From Selenomonadaceae bacterium (GTDB taxonomy: Bacteria > Bacillota > Negativicutes > Selenomonadales > Selenomonadaceae): a stretch of 64,000 nt of DNA. The DNA is taken from the NCBI GenBank assembly GCA_017554235.1, contig JAFZIV010000035.1, positions 18,403-82,402 of the forward strand, read 5' to 3'. The position numbers were made by a program, and so were the translations under genes. The notes beneath the pieces were generated by a model. That model had not been told where the DNA came from, did not search any database, and saw only the letters and a list, made by a program, of their open reading frames with translations. Shown here piece by piece: positions 1 through 9,037 of the stretch; position 1 is the first letter of the stretch; each line of letters begins with the position of its first letter.

Positions 1-291
1 GACATTACCGCGCCAGACGGCAGGGAAATTTCTAAAATTACAATCAATCCCGCCACGATTGAAATTGACGGAGTTGAAGGATATATAAACGCTATTGATT
101 CATTGAGTACAGAAAGCGTTACAATTCCTGACGGGCAGGATACTTATAAAAATTATTTGAATTTGAAAGTACCTGAAGGTGTCGTGAAACTTGATGCCGA
201 AAGAATTTTTGTTACCGTCGAATTAAAACCGTTGCCTGTTACGAATAAAACTGAAACCGTTAATGACTCCAACGATAGTGAACAAAATTAA
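1..291 (+). CDS. YbbR/CdaR-domain protein, C-terminal part only
   Basis: The reading frame is open from base 1 and ends at the TAA at 289-291, so the gene is cut by the window edge. The visible ~96 residues read like the end of a YbbR domain: a beta-rich stretch with NPATIEIDG, then INAIDSLSTESV, then a KVPEGV-VTVELKP strand. YbbR proteins such as CdaR are membrane-anchored and regulate the c-di-AMP cyclase CdaA. In most Firmicutes cdaR follows cdaA, but here a cdaA-like gene lies about 37 kb downstream. The last ~15 residues are an Asn/Ser/Glu-rich tail. The stop overlaps the stop of the convergent gene by two bases. The family call is from motif resemblance in a fragment. Confidence 0.6.
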   Translation, partial: DITAPDGREISKITINPATIEIDGVEGYINAIDSLSTESVTIPDGQDTYKNYLNLKVPEGVVKLDAERIFVTVELKPLPVTNKTETVNDSNDSEQN

Positions 292-1529
292 TTTTCGCGC
301 ATAACTATAGCATTCTCTACAGCTGAAAGTCCTGTGGAGAATTTTTTTAATGCCGCAACCGCCTCATCAAAACTTTCCGCTAAAACTAATTCTACACGAT
401 TGCCCAAAAGTTTTTTCGCCTGTTGGAAAACTAATTTATAGTCGGGACTTGATGACACTAAAACATAACTTGACGCTAAATCCGAATGTGCCGCACCGAC
501 AATTTCAGAAACAGACGGCGAAGATTCTTCACTGCCTGATACTAAAATTGACGCGCCCGAATTTTGCAACTTTTGCGCCTCGTCAGCATTTCGTGCAACC
601 GCCAATGCCGCAACTTTCATTAACGCATCATGAGCGGGCAAGACGTGACTTTCACTCATATTCGTAATTTTTACGTCGCGCAAAGGTCCCCAACCCAACG
701 CTTGATCTATCGCCTTGCCAACGTGATCCGTATGCAAATGAACATCAATCATTCCGCTGGTACGTTCGACGATTGAAAAACTGCTGAAATCTTTCATACG
801 CTGTTCAAATTCATAAACGTTAGCTTTAGAATTTTTTACGCGCAAATGCACACAATAAGGGCGCACTCTGTCTTTGCGCGGATCAGGCATATTTTTATGC
901 GTTCCTAATCCCAATGACAAACTTACGGCGGGCGATACAAAATTTCCGTCAAGCCCTTTTAAGCAACCTTTGAGAAAGCTAAACATTATATGCGCTCCCG
1001 CGTCATTATGTCCTGACTGTTCGACGGCTTCTTCACCTGTGCTAATCGCCTTTTCCAAAATTTCAGAAATGGGCATACCGTCACGAACTGCATGATAAGC
1101 ACCTTTAGCAACCGCCTTTGCAACATATATGAAGGGACTTTCTTTTTTATCAGGCATAATCCTCTGCGCGTACAAAATTCCATATTGAAACGCCTTGCCA
1201 AATTCTGAACCCGTTGCCTCATACTTGCCGATTAAACCCGTAGCAATTCCGCGAAACATTTGAGCCAAAACTACGCCCGCATTTCCGCGAGCTCCAAATA
1301 CAGCCGCCGTTGCTACCCTCCGACTTAAGCCGCCGATACTGTCATCTTTCGCATCTGCCAGCGGCAAAACAGCAGCTCCCATCGTCCGCAAAATGTGCGT
1401 GCCGGGTAGAGTTCCCGCTCCTTCCTGCGAATTTATATTTTCATACTCCAACAAAAATTCACTGTATGCGCCGGAAACCATTCTCTTAAAATCTCCGCCC
1501 GTGATAACTTCTCTGCTTCCCGTCATCAT
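288..1529 (-). CDS. FakA/YloV-like DhaL-domain protein with degenerate Mg-nucleotide motif
   Basis: 413 residues. The N-terminal ~200 residues resemble the DhaL (DAK2) kinase domain of FakA, the ATP-binding subunit of fatty-acid kinase; GARGNAGVVLAQMFRG matches the FakA ARGNSGVILSQ region. The middle carries the FakA-type IDVHLHTDHVGKA segment and the C-terminus is a shortened remainder. FakA is usually about 550 residues. The aspartate-rich PDGDTGTNM motif that binds Mg-ATP is missing: at that place the protein reads EGAGTLPGTHILRT. It may therefore be a non-catalytic paralogue. Start: ATG at 1529 (a second ATG follows directly) behind AAAGGCGGTG. It is transcribed alone and converges with the YbbR gene. 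Confidence 0.7.
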   Translation of the reverse strand: MMTGSREVITGGDFKRMVSGAYSEFLLEYENINSQEGAGTLPGTHILRTMGAAVLPLADAKDDSIGGLSRRVATAAVFGARGNAGVVLAQMFRGIATGLIGKYEATGSEFGKAFQYGILYAQRIMPDKKESPFIYVAKAVAKGAYHAVRDGMPISEILEKAISTGEEAVEQSGHNDAGAHIMFSFLKGCLKGLDGNFVSPAVSLSLGLGTHKNMPDPRKDRVRPYCVHLRVKNSKANVYEFEQRMKDFSSFSIVERTSGMIDVHLHTDHVGKAIDQALGWGPLRDVKITNMSESHVLPAHDALMKVAALAVARNADEAQKLQNSGASILVSGSEESSPSVSEIVGAAHSDLASSYVLVSSSPDYKLVFQQAKKLLGNRVELVLAESFDEAVAALKKFSTGLSAVENAIVMREN

Positions 1530-1575
1530 TTCACCGCCTTTGTTAATGCGTAATTAAAAATTTATATCGATTCTG

Positions 1576-1640
1576 AATAAGTGAGGCGCACAAGGACGTT
1601 TAAACTTTTGCGCCAAAAGAAAAGTAGATTTAAAAACTTA
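1576..1640. repeat. Dispersed intergenic repeat, short copy
   Basis: This gap holds GTGAGGCGCACAAGGACG followed by GCGCCAAAAGAAAAGTA. The same two blocks flank a longer middle in 36505-36660, and the second block recurs near 62165. This copy looks like a deletion derivative lacking the middle. No gene is seen between 1530 and 1713. Confidence 0.6.
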
Positions 1641-1713
1641 AATCTAAAAAAGGATTATTTTATATAATTCGCGAAATAAACCTAATAACCTTTTTAAGTG
1701 GAGGGAAAATTAT

Positions 1714-4284
1714 ATGCCCGAAATCGAATCTGAAGATAAAGTAAAAGATTCTGATGTTGTAACCGTTGACGCTGATAAAATTCCTGTTGTTGAAGAGAAA
1801 CCTAAACGTACTCGTAAGAAAAAATCTGACGCGGAAGTTAGTCAAGATAAACCGCCTGCTAAAGAAAAACCTAAGCGCACTCGTAAGAAAAAAGTTGACG
1901 CGTCTGCAGATAAAATTCCTGAAGTAGAAGAAAAAATCCCAGCCGTCGAAAATAAAATTCCTGTGCCTGAAAAAAAAGTTCCTAAGCAAAGTTATAAAAA
2001 TGACGAACGCGAAAAAGTTTTTGCACTCGATATTGGGACGCGTAGCGTTATTGGTATCGTTGCTCTGCGCGATAAGAAGGGTAACCTTGAAGTTATCGCC
2101 ACGACACGTGAGGAACATACTACCCGCGCCATGCTTGACGGGCAAATTCACGACGTGCCGCAGGTTGCTGAAGTTATCGAAAAAGTTCGTGACAAATTAT
2201 CAAGGGAAGTCGGACAGCTTACAAACGCCGCAGTTGCCGCCGCAGGTCGCGCCCTTTACACGATGACTGCTGATGTTGAAATGGAAATGCACGGCGTCAT
2301 AAGTGAAGAGCAACAAAGTAATTTGAATTTTACGGGCGTGCAAGTTGCGCAGTCAAAGCTCGTCGAATCAAATGTTATTGACGACAGGACAAGTTATTGT
2401 TGCGTAGGTTTTAGCGTTATCAGTTACGAATTGGACGGCGTTCCGCTGAAAATTTTGGTTGGACAACGCGGACGTCATGCTCGGGCGAAAATTATTGCAA
2501 CATTTCTGCCGCGTCAAGTTATCGACTCAATGCAGACCGCTTTAAACTACACAGGAATGGAAATGCGTGCGTTGACTCTTGAACCTATTGCCGCGATAAA
2601 TGTTTTGATTCCGCAAACTATGCGCCATTTAAATTTGGTGCTGGTAGATATTGGCGCAGGAACTTCTGACGTTGCCATTACGAAAAACGGCGCGGTCGTC
2701 GCTTATGGAATGGTGCCGATTGCCGGCGATGAAATTACGGAAGCTTTATCGCAAAAATTTTTATTGGACTTCAACGTTGCGGAAGCGGTTAAACGTAAAG
2801 CGGCGATGGGCGAAGGCGCAACTTTTTCTGACATTTTGGGCGAAGAATATAATTTGACGGCTGAAGAAATTGTAGCTCCGATTGCCGAAACGATTTCTAC
2901 TTTAGCAACGGCGATTTCAAATTCAATTATGGAACTTAACGGCGGTGAACTTCCTCAAGCTGTAATTTTGGTAGGCGGCGGTTCACTTACTCCTAAGCTT
3001 GCCGAATATGTTTCAGATTCGCTGAAAATTCCCGCGCAGAGGGTTAGAGTTCGGACGCCTGAAAATGTCGAAGGTATGACGAATATTCCTAAGGAACTTT
3101 GCAAGCCCGATGCCGTAACGCCGCTGGGCATTTTGAAAATCGCGTCGAGTAATACTTTGCATTTCTTGACGGTTTACGTTAATGAAGAGGAATACAGCCT
3201 TTTCCATTTCCGCGAATTAAATGTCAGTGACGCGCTTTTAAGTGCGGGAATACAACTTCGTAAATGGAATGGTAAACCGGGCTTAGGATTAATGGTCGTC
3301 ATCAATGGCGAAAAGAAAATTTTTCCCGGCAGTATGGGGACAATAGCTAAATTGACGCTTGACGGTCAACCTGCGACGCTTGAAACGATTATTAAAAATG
3401 ACAGTCGCATTAAAATTGAACACGGCATTGACGGGCGCACACCTAAGCTTAGAGTTGCTGACGTTGTAACTGTTTCGCCGAATTTCTACGTAAAAATTAA
3501 CGGCGTCGAAGAACCTGTCACGCCAAAACTTTTGGTAAACAATGAAGACAGTTTGCCCAATCGCCTTTTGCATGACGGTGACGAAATTGACACCAATTCA
3601 CTGCGTACTGTCGGAGAAGTTTTGAATATCGCGGGCTATCCTCCTGAAGGGCGGCAGATTAATTACACGCTTAACGAGCAAAAATTTTTGTACAGTTGCG
3701 TGCCGAAAATTTCGCTTAACGATATTGAAACGAAACTTGATGAACCTGTTCGCCCCAATGATAGAATTGAATACATTGATTCGCCAAGCCCGAAGGTTGC
3801 AGACATTATCAGCTACATTGGCATTAATGCTTATATAAAAATTCATTACGAGGGGCAGGTAGTAAAAATTCCTACAATGTCAAGTCTTGAATTAAAAGTT
3901 AATGGGCGTCCGTCGAATTTGAATACGATTGTTGATGACGGCGCGGAAATTGTCTGCAAAAAAACTTCCCGCAAATCCGTAACCGTTAGTGACGCATTGC
4001 TTGCCGTGAAATTTAATCCGCCTAATCCTAAAAGCCGCTTGAGTTTTGAAATTCGGTTAAACGGTCATCCCGCAGATTTTACAGATTCGGTTACGGAAAA
4101 TGACAAATTAGAAATTGTTTTGCGTACACCAGAAGGCAAGGAAATTTCCTCGTCTAACAGCTTGAAGGCGGCGTTGAAAGAATTTGATGAATTGTCATCA
4201 AGTTTGCCGTCAAACAGCACACCAATGCGTGAGCTTAAGACGCAACGCAAGCTTACCATTCAAGATTTTATTCGCAACGATTGA
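1714..4284 (+). CDS. FtsA-like actin-fold ATPase with Lys/Arg-rich N-terminus and beta-grasp-like C-terminal modules
   Basis: 856 residues, about twice a classical FtsA. Residues 1-100 are charged and low-complexity, with two copies of EKPKRTRKKK (about 28-37 and 51-60) and several KIP repeats. From residue ~102 an actin/FtsA fold begins: phosphate-1 loop FALDIGTRS, a 1C-like region, phosphate-2 loop VDIGAGTSDVAI near 310 and VGGGSLTPKL near 420. The C-terminal ~350 residues have repeated segments ending in patterns like INGxxxxxxxxLxDGDEI, suggestive of ThiS/SLBB-type beta-grasp domains (inference). No amphipathic FtsA membrane helix is obvious at the end. Start ATG behind GTGGAGGG. A gene for a GT8 protein follows after 12 bases. 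The role is probably cell envelope or division related; no ftsZ is in the window. Confidence 0.7.
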   Translation: MPEIESEDKVKDSDVVTVDADKIPVVEEKPKRTRKKKSDAEVSQDKPPAKEKPKRTRKKKVDASADKIPEVEEKIPAVENKIPVPEKKVPKQSYKNDEREKVFALDIGTRSVIGIVALRDKKGNLEVIATTREEHTTRAMLDGQIHDVPQVAEVIEKVRDKLSREVGQLTNAAVAAAGRALYTMTADVEMEMHGVISEEQQSNLNFTGVQVAQSKLVESNVIDDRTSYCCVGFSVISYELDGVPLKILVGQRGRHARAKIIATFLPRQVIDSMQTALNYTGMEMRALTLEPIAAINVLIPQTMRHLNLVLVDIGAGTSDVAITKNGAVVAYGMVPIAGDEITEALSQKFLLDFNVAEAVKRKAAMGEGATFSDILGEEYNLTAEEIVAPIAETISTLATAISNSIMELNGGELPQAVILVGGGSLTPKLAEYVSDSLKIPAQRVRVRTPENVEGMTNIPKELCKPDAVTPLGILKIASSNTLHFLTVYVNEEEYSLFHFRELNVSDALLSAGIQLRKWNGKPGLGLMVVINGEKKIFPGSMGTIAKLTLDGQPATLETIIKNDSRIKIEHGIDGRTPKLRVADVVTVSPNFYVKINGVEEPVTPKLLVNNEDSLPNRLLHDGDEIDTNSLRTVGEVLNIAGYPPEGRQINYTLNEQKFLYSCVPKISLNDIETKLDEPVRPNDRIEYIDSPSPKVADIISYIGINAYIKIHYEGQVVKIPTMSSLELKVNGRPSNLNTIVDDGAEIVCKKTSRKSVTVSDALLAVKFNPPNPKSRLSFEIRLNGHPADFTDSVTENDKLEIVLRTPEGKEISSSNSLKAALKEFDELSSSLPSNSTPMRELKTQRKLTIQDFIRND

Positions 4285-4296
4285 AAGGAAAATTTT

Positions 4297-5625
4297 ATGG
4301 TTCAAATTTATTACGGTGTTAAAAATAAACCTCGACATTCCGTAATTGAAAACATCACTACCTCTTCCGACCAAAAATTTAACGACAGCATGATTCATGT
4401 TTGTTTTGGTCTTTACGACAAAGACGGTCGTTATTCCAAATTTACGGGGACTGCTATGTTGTCAATTTTTGAAAATACCACTTCAAAAATTACGGTACAC
4501 ATTTTGCACGACAACACTTTAACGCAGGATAATCGTGATAAATTTATTTACCTTGCGGGATGTTACGGACAAACTATCAAATTCTACAACGTTGGGGAAA
4601 TCTGCGCAGAAAAAATCAAAACCTTTAAAGAGAAAATTCCGGCAATTAATTCGGCTAGAGTCACTATCGGAACACTGTACAGCCTTTTAGTTTCAGAAGT
4701 TATTCCAAATGATATAGAAAAAATTCTTTATATTGATTCAGATATGATAGTCAACCTCGATATAAATGATTTGTGGCAAATAAAATTTGGCGATAAATCG
4801 ATTGCATCCGTTCCTGAATGTGAAGCAGATACTGTATTTTTTAAAAAAGTTTCGAAGTTACATTACCTTATAAATGAAAAAATCGTAACCTACGAAAATT
4901 ATTTTAACGCAGCTATCATTTTTATGAATTTGAAACGTCTTAGGAATGAGCAGGAAATCTTATCTAAAGGTATAAAGTGGCGGATAGAGCATTCTCAATG
5001 TATTTGCTTTGACCAAGACATTTGGAATTACTGTTATGCAAATGATTATGTACATCTTCCGAATCGTTTTGACAGATTTGTAACCAGCGAGCGTGCAGAA
5101 AAGCAACCTATAAGAGATGTAATTTATCATTTTACGGGACCGAATCCGACGTTGGATTTTAGCGATGAACTTAACAGACTTTACTTTCAATATTTTGCTA
5201 AAACTCCTTGGTTTACGAAAGACATTATTAAAAGATTAGGTGAAAGCGTTAAAAAAATTTTAACAGAAAAAACTGCGGAATTAAGAATTCTTGCTTTGCA
5301 GATGACTACATTAATGTCAGGAAAAACACGCGCATTTTTTATACCGGCGAACACTTTAGATATTGTTAAAATTGTTTTTAAAATTAAAGAATACGAAGAT
5401 ATAATTCAGGAGAATCAGGAATCATATAATGATTTATTAGAATCAATGGAATCATCTCGTGATAAAAAAGTTTTCTTCATACTTTTTGAAGATTATTACA
5501 AACTTCGTGAGATATTGATACAAGCGGGATTTGTCGAGGGATGCGACTTCATTAACGCAATGATGTTTCTGCCGGACACAAACGGCGTAGAGCTGAATAC
5601 TTATGAATTGGTTAGGAATATGTGA
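4297..5625 (+). CDS. Family 8 glycosyltransferase
   Basis: 442 residues. The first ~290 form a GT8 domain: an N-terminal strand with ML-SIFENTT...ITVHILHDN, the metal-binding DxD in LYIDSDMIVNLDI (D148/D150) and a later HFTGPNP segment. GT8 enzymes are retaining transferases that use UDP-hexoses, commonly in LPS core or surface glycan synthesis. The C-terminal ~150 residues (from about KDIIKRLGES) are helical, match nothing I recognise, and may be an accessory or acceptor domain. There is no signal peptide, so it is cytoplasmic. Start ATG behind GAAAGGAAAA, 12 bases after the FtsA-like gene. The end overlaps or abuts the next glycosyltransferase, so the two are probably cotranscribed. Confidence 0.85.
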   Translation: MVQIYYGVKNKPRHSVIENITTSSDQKFNDSMIHVCFGLYDKDGRYSKFTGTAMLSIFENTTSKITVHILHDNTLTQDNRDKFIYLAGCYGQTIKFYNVGEICAEKIKTFKEKIPAINSARVTIGTLYSLLVSEVIPNDIEKILYIDSDMIVNLDINDLWQIKFGDKSIASVPECEADTVFFKKVSKLHYLINEKIVTYENYFNAAIIFMNLKRLRNEQEILSKGIKWRIEHSQCICFDQDIWNYCYANDYVHLPNRFDRFVTSERAEKQPIRDVIYHFTGPNPTLDFSDELNRLYFQYFAKTPWFTKDIIKRLGESVKKILTEKTAELRILALQMTTLMSGKTRAFFIPANTLDIVKIVFKIKEYEDIIQENQESYNDLLESMESSRDKKVFFILFEDYYKLREILIQAGFVEGCDFINAMMFLPDTNGVELNTYELVRNM

Positions 5626-5630
5626 TTAGC

Positions 5631-6638
5631 ATGAAAATTTCTGTTTGTTACATTGTTAAGAATGAAGAAAAGAATTTGCGGCAATCTCTTGAAAGTTTGA
5701 ATAATGCCGCTGATGAAATTATTGTCGTCGATACCGGTTCGACTGATAAAACTTTAAATGTTGCTGAAAATTTCGGGGCAAAAATTTTTAATGAAACTTG
5801 GCAAGATGATTTTTCCGCACCTCGTAATGTTGCACTTAGTCACGCAACGGGCGATTGGATAATTTTTTTGGATGCGGACGAATATTTTACGGAAGATACT
5901 TCTAAAAATATTCGGATTGTGATTGAAAAATTCGACAAAACCAAAATGAATGGTTTGCTGACTTATCTTGTCAACGTTGATGAAGACAAAGATAATCAAA
6001 TTCTTGACTCAACTTTCCTTTTGAGGATTTTCAGAAATCTGCGCGGGCTTGCCTACGTCGGTAAAATTCATGAAGAGTTACGTCTTAACGGAAAAGAATT
6101 GACGAACTTATTTGCGTTGCCTCCAAAATTTTTAACTTTAATTCATACCGGTTACTCCGATTCTCTGAATAAGTCAAAGGCGAAACGTAATTTGAAAATG
6201 CTTTTATCTGAAATAGAAAGTACAGACGAGCCGCAAAAATTTTATGGCTATATCGCACAATGTTATAACGGGCTTGATGATTTTAAGAAAGCGAAAAAAT
6301 ATGCCAAACTTGACATTGAGTTTGGAGCAAATCGTTCAACTTTTTCAAGCAGTTCATACAGGATTTTGTTAGACATTTTGTCACGCGATAAATCAAAACT
6401 TCATAAGCGCACAAAAATAGCCCGACAAGCCGCAGAAAAATTCTGTGACCAGCCGGACTTTCACGCCGAGCTTGCTGAATGTCTTGCCGCGCAGGGTAAC
6501 ATCGAATCAGCTATTGAATCAATGACGACTGCACTTGAAAAATATAAAACCTACAACGGCATTGAGACTTCCATATTTAACGATGAACTTGCTATCGTTG
6601 CAAGAGAGCGTATAAATTCTTGGCGTGCAATGCTTTAA
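5631..6638 (+). CDS. Family 2 glycosyltransferase with C-terminal TPR-like helices
   Basis: About 335 residues. Residues 1-100 are a GT-A domain: MKISVCYIVKNEEKNL, the VVDTGSTDKT nucleotide-binding segment and FLDADEYF (DxD). After about residue 200 the sequence becomes helical with TPR-like periodicity (YIAQCYNGLDDFKKAKKYA; AECLAAQGNIESAIESM). This layout is common in SunS-like or LPS-type glycosyltransferases. A GTG at 5622 overlaps the previous stop and would add three residues; the ATG at 5631 gives the family's usual N-terminus and was preferred. It probably works on the same surface glycan as the GT8 upstream. A terminator follows. Confidence 0.85.
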   Translation: MKISVCYIVKNEEKNLRQSLESLNNAADEIIVVDTGSTDKTLNVAENFGAKIFNETWQDDFSAPRNVALSHATGDWIIFLDADEYFTEDTSKNIRIVIEKFDKTKMNGLLTYLVNVDEDKDNQILDSTFLLRIFRNLRGLAYVGKIHEELRLNGKELTNLFALPPKFLTLIHTGYSDSLNKSKAKRNLKMLLSEIESTDEPQKFYGYIAQCYNGLDDFKKAKKYAKLDIEFGANRSTFSSSSYRILLDILSRDKSKLHKRTKIARQAAEKFCDQPDFHAELAECLAAQGNIESAIESMTTALEKYKTYNGIETSIFNDELAIVARERINSWRAML

Positions 6639-6650
6639 AAATTTTGGTTA

Positions 6651-6681
6651 TCCCTTCCGATTAGAGGGGATTTTTTATTTT
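6651..6681 (+). terminator. Rho-independent terminator after the GT2 gene
   Basis: ATCCCTT pairs with AGGGGAT (one wobble) around an 8-base loop and is followed by TTTTTATTTT. It overlaps the 3-prime end of the convergent cupin gene and may serve both strands. Confidence 0.7.
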
Positions 6682-7019
6682 GATTTTATAATCAGCGCGA
6701 TAAATTTTAAATTTTCGTCCCCAATGGCTTCAATTCCGTGCGATTCGCCGTCCGCGCAGAAAGTTGTATCGCCCGCCTTAACTTCGTAAGTTTTTTCGTT
6801 ATCAGTATAAAGAGCTTTTCCGCTCAAAATGTGATAAGTTTCAGTGTTACCGTTGTGCGTATGGTTACCGATTGACGAACCGGCAGGAATTACGACGCTG
6901 GCAAACATTTGACAACCGTCATTGGGATAATTTGCCGGAAGAAGATGCGTTATATAAATTTCACCTTTTCCACCGGCTTTATTTTTTGCCGTAACTGTTT
7001 TACTTTCAATAGTAGGCAT
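6675..7019 (-). CDS. Small cupin-domain protein
   Basis: 114 residues, a single cupin barrel. Motif 1 appears as GNHTHNGNTETYHILSGKA, giving two His and a Glu as likely metal ligands. Motif 2 is less canonical: GDTTFCADGESHGIEAIG supplies the last His. Such small cupins bind a metal and act as isomerases, dioxygenases or sensors; the substrate cannot be told. I chose the ATG at 7019 behind CAGGAGAAATTT rather than the ATG at 7055, which lies inside the upstream gene and lacks a ribosome site. The 3-prime end of the upstream gene (stop at 7036) is 16 bases away, so the two are likely cotranscribed. Confidence 0.75.
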   Translation of the reverse strand: MPTIESKTVTAKNKAGGKGEIYITHLLPANYPNDGCQMFASVVIPAGSSIGNHTHNGNTETYHILSGKALYTDNEKTYEVKAGDTTFCADGESHGIEAIGDENLKFIALIIKSK

Positions 7020-7035
7020 AAATTTCTCCTGAAAA

Positions 7036-7695
7036 TTAAATAAGTTCGCTGACAATTTTGTTGATGTAACCGTCGCGGGCTATAAAAGTATATTTGCGCG
7101 TCTTATTTTTATTAAAGTATTTGTAATCTGCGCCATTGCTCTTTACGTCAACTTCATCAGCTGTTGCATAAGTGGTATTTAAAATTACATCTTTCATATC
7201 GACGGCAACACCTTCAGGCGTAACAATTTCGCCGCTGATAACGCTAATTTTTTTAACAATATTTGTCGCGCTGTCAACCTCAACCGTCAAGCCGTTATCA
7301 AAAGTAAAAAAGTCTCCGCGATCAATCGGTTCGCCGAAAAATGCAACCATTTTGCTGAACGCAATGCCCGGCAATACTCCCGCAAGCGTAATGTCACGAG
7401 AAATGCTGAACAATTTTGTAGACGCATCAATAATGTCAACGTTTTCCTGTACAGCAGACGGAGCAACGGCTGCAGCAACGGTTGGAGTTGCTGAAGGTTT
7501 AGGAGGCGGAGCCGCCGGAGGTTTAACTGACGGTTTAGCCGATGAATTATTTTGAGCTTCGTTGGCAGCCTTATTACTCTGATTAGCAAGTGCCGCCGCT
7601 ATGCCCGACAATCCTGTTTTCTTCGGAGCTTCTTCAGTTTTTTTGCCCTGATTTGCAAGTGCATCTGCAATACCTGACAATCCAAATTTTGCCAT
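7036..7695 (-). CDS. Uncharacterised protein with duplicated GLSGIA-ALANQ N-terminal motif
   Basis: 219 residues, family not recognised. The N-terminus carries two near-identical 13-residue motifs, FGLSGIADALANQGKK and TGLSGIAAALANQSNK, about 23 residues apart. A Pro/Ala-rich linker follows (about residues 55-80), then a compact ~140-residue domain with alternating strands (FSISRDITLAGVLPGI..., FFTFDNGLTVEVDS). There is no signal peptide or membrane segment. The layout suggests two short docking motifs on a flexible arm attached to a globular domain. Start ATG at 7695 behind AAAGGAGAAG. It precedes the cupin gene on the same strand. Confidence 0.6.
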   Translation of the reverse strand: MAKFGLSGIADALANQGKKTEEAPKKTGLSGIAAALANQSNKAANEAQNNSSAKPSVKPPAAPPPKPSATPTVAAAVAPSAVQENVDIIDASTKLFSISRDITLAGVLPGIAFSKMVAFFGEPIDRGDFFTFDNGLTVEVDSATNIVKKISVISGEIVTPEGVAVDMKDVILNTTYATADEVDVKSNGADYKYFNKNKTRKYTFIARDGYINKIVSELI

Positions 7696-7776
7696 AAAAA
7701 CTTCTCCTTTTCAATTTGAATTCAATGTGAATATTACAAAAAATTTTAATAAATTGCAAGCAGATTTTTAATCAGA

Positions 7777-8214
7777 TTATTCTATCAATGGTGTCATTGC
7801 CGATTCTGTTAAAAGTTCGTTCGTCTGTTTGAGAGTGTAGCATTTATTTAACGCAAAAATTATTACGGCGTCCCAATCGTCTTTCGCGTAAAGTTTTTTG
7901 GCATTAGCATAATATAAAAGTCGGTTAGTTTCCTGCACAGAAAGTTTCATTGCAAAGGCAAGAGCTAAAATTTTTTGACGGGAATTATTTCTTTTTTCGC
8001 CTGAAAAAATTTTATAAGCATAATTTCCAATCTGCGAATTTTTTACGACTTCCGCTTTTTCAAGATTTTTATCAGCAAGAAGAAAATTTAAGTATTCTGC
8101 AAGCGTAAAGTCCGGAAAATTTTCTTCGTTATCCACCAAAAATTTTTTTAACTCTTCTTTAGTATTTGCGTTTATAATTTCGTTTTCCATTTCGGTGGTA
8201 TCTTTATTTATCAT
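7777..8214 (-). CDS. Helix-turn-helix (XRE-like) small regulator
   Basis: 145 residues, all helical. The order is a leading helix with ELKKFLVDNEENF, then LAEYLNFLLADKNL, then SQIGNYAYKIFSGEKRNNSRQKILALAFAM and a tail LYAKDDWDAVIIFALNKCYTL. This matches a widespread Firmicutes family of small XRE-like regulators in which the tail LYxxxxxDAxIIFAL is characteristic. Partner genes such as Ser/Thr kinases often seen with this family are not here. Start ATG at 8214 behind GAGGGGAGAAA. DNA-binding function is inferred. Confidence 0.6.
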   Translation of the reverse strand: MINKDTTEMENEIINANTKEELKKFLVDNEENFPDFTLAEYLNFLLADKNLEKAEVVKNSQIGNYAYKIFSGEKRNNSRQKILALAFAMKLSVQETNRLLYYANAKKLYAKDDWDAVIIFALNKCYTLKQTNELLTESAMTPLIE

Positions 8215-8289
8215 TTTTTCTCCCCTCGAGGTGGATAATATTTGAATTTAAATTTTATAAACAAAAATAATGATATAGGACAATCTATG

Positions 8290-8345
8290 AATAACCGACT
8301 TATGAAGCAGGAATGACAGACCACCTTTAGGATGTGGCTGAAGCT
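8290..8345 (+). mobile_element. Remnant of an IS200/IS605-type right end
   Basis: ACTTATGAAGCAGGAATGAC followed by a CACCTTTAGGATGTG stem-loop resembles the conserved right-end (omega-RNA scaffold) of TnpB-bearing insertion sequences, which typically read GAAGCAGGAATCCCC-hairpin. The intact element at 41762-43019 ends with the related AGCAGAATCCCCC-hairpin. No tnpB is left here. Confidence 0.45.
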
Positions 8346-8779
8346 TAGTTTTCAGTTCCGTTATCAGTAAATCAATTAGTCCCACAAGCAATTCGGGAAA
8401 GACACTATAACGTTATGTTAGGTGGTTGTAGTAGAAGTAAAAAGTAGTTCGAAAATTTATACAATCGGATAGAGTGGTGTAGTACACCGGAGAGTTTATC
8501 CTCTCAGATGTGTTTGCTTAGCTTTTTTGACTATGGTAAATGCAACTATTTGTTAAATCCAATTTTTCATAAAGCTGATGAACACTTTGACTGTCGTGTA
8601 CATTCCCCGCTACCACTTCATATCGCAAGCTGTTTGACTGCTATAGGCAGAACAACGTTCGTGTTCACCTTTGACGAAAAGTCCGCTGTCGGGGGTCTAT
8701 TGTTGAAATTTTGTTCTCCACCTCGCAGTGTCGAAAAGAAATTTTTTACCTTCCGAAAGACGTTGCGCGTTTATTTCAT

Positions 8780-9037
8780 TCTTATATGAGTAGAGACGAT
8801 AAAAATCTCACTTGCGTCCACATATCCTCCTGACTTTTGAATATCCGCGTGAAAATATCGCTGTCAGCAAACCTTCGCACATAATTTTTTCCGAAAGTTG
8901 AAAATCCGAACAAATATTGAATGAAGACAAGCTTATGGGGTCAATGCTGAGACGATCTTTGTCGATGTATAAATCTTATATTTCGTCATCGTCATATTTT
9001 CCTTTTGAAGTTGCCCGTCTTTTCTGCGATACATAAA
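8780..9037 (-). pseudogene. Decayed coding remnant, family uncertain
   Basis: On the minus strand a good ribosome site (GGGAGG) precedes an ATG at about 9037, and a TATAAT lies just upstream. The frame starts MYRRKDGQLQKEN. It continues in another frame as YDDDEI, a stop, then DLYIDKDRLSIDP and further sensible residues to a stop near 8810. A frameshift and stops therefore interrupt it. Some transposases start with a similar MYRRK-DGQLQ sequence, but the rest does not let me name a family. Confidence 0.4.

Noticed and set aside
1660..2151. 163-codon minus-strand frame rich in Phe and Arg
   Set aside because: It is the reverse shadow of the Lys/Glu-rich N-terminus of the FtsA-like gene.
8508..8789. 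93-codon frame in the decayed region
   Set aside because: No ribosome site, no family resemblance, and it lies in DNA that shows other decay.
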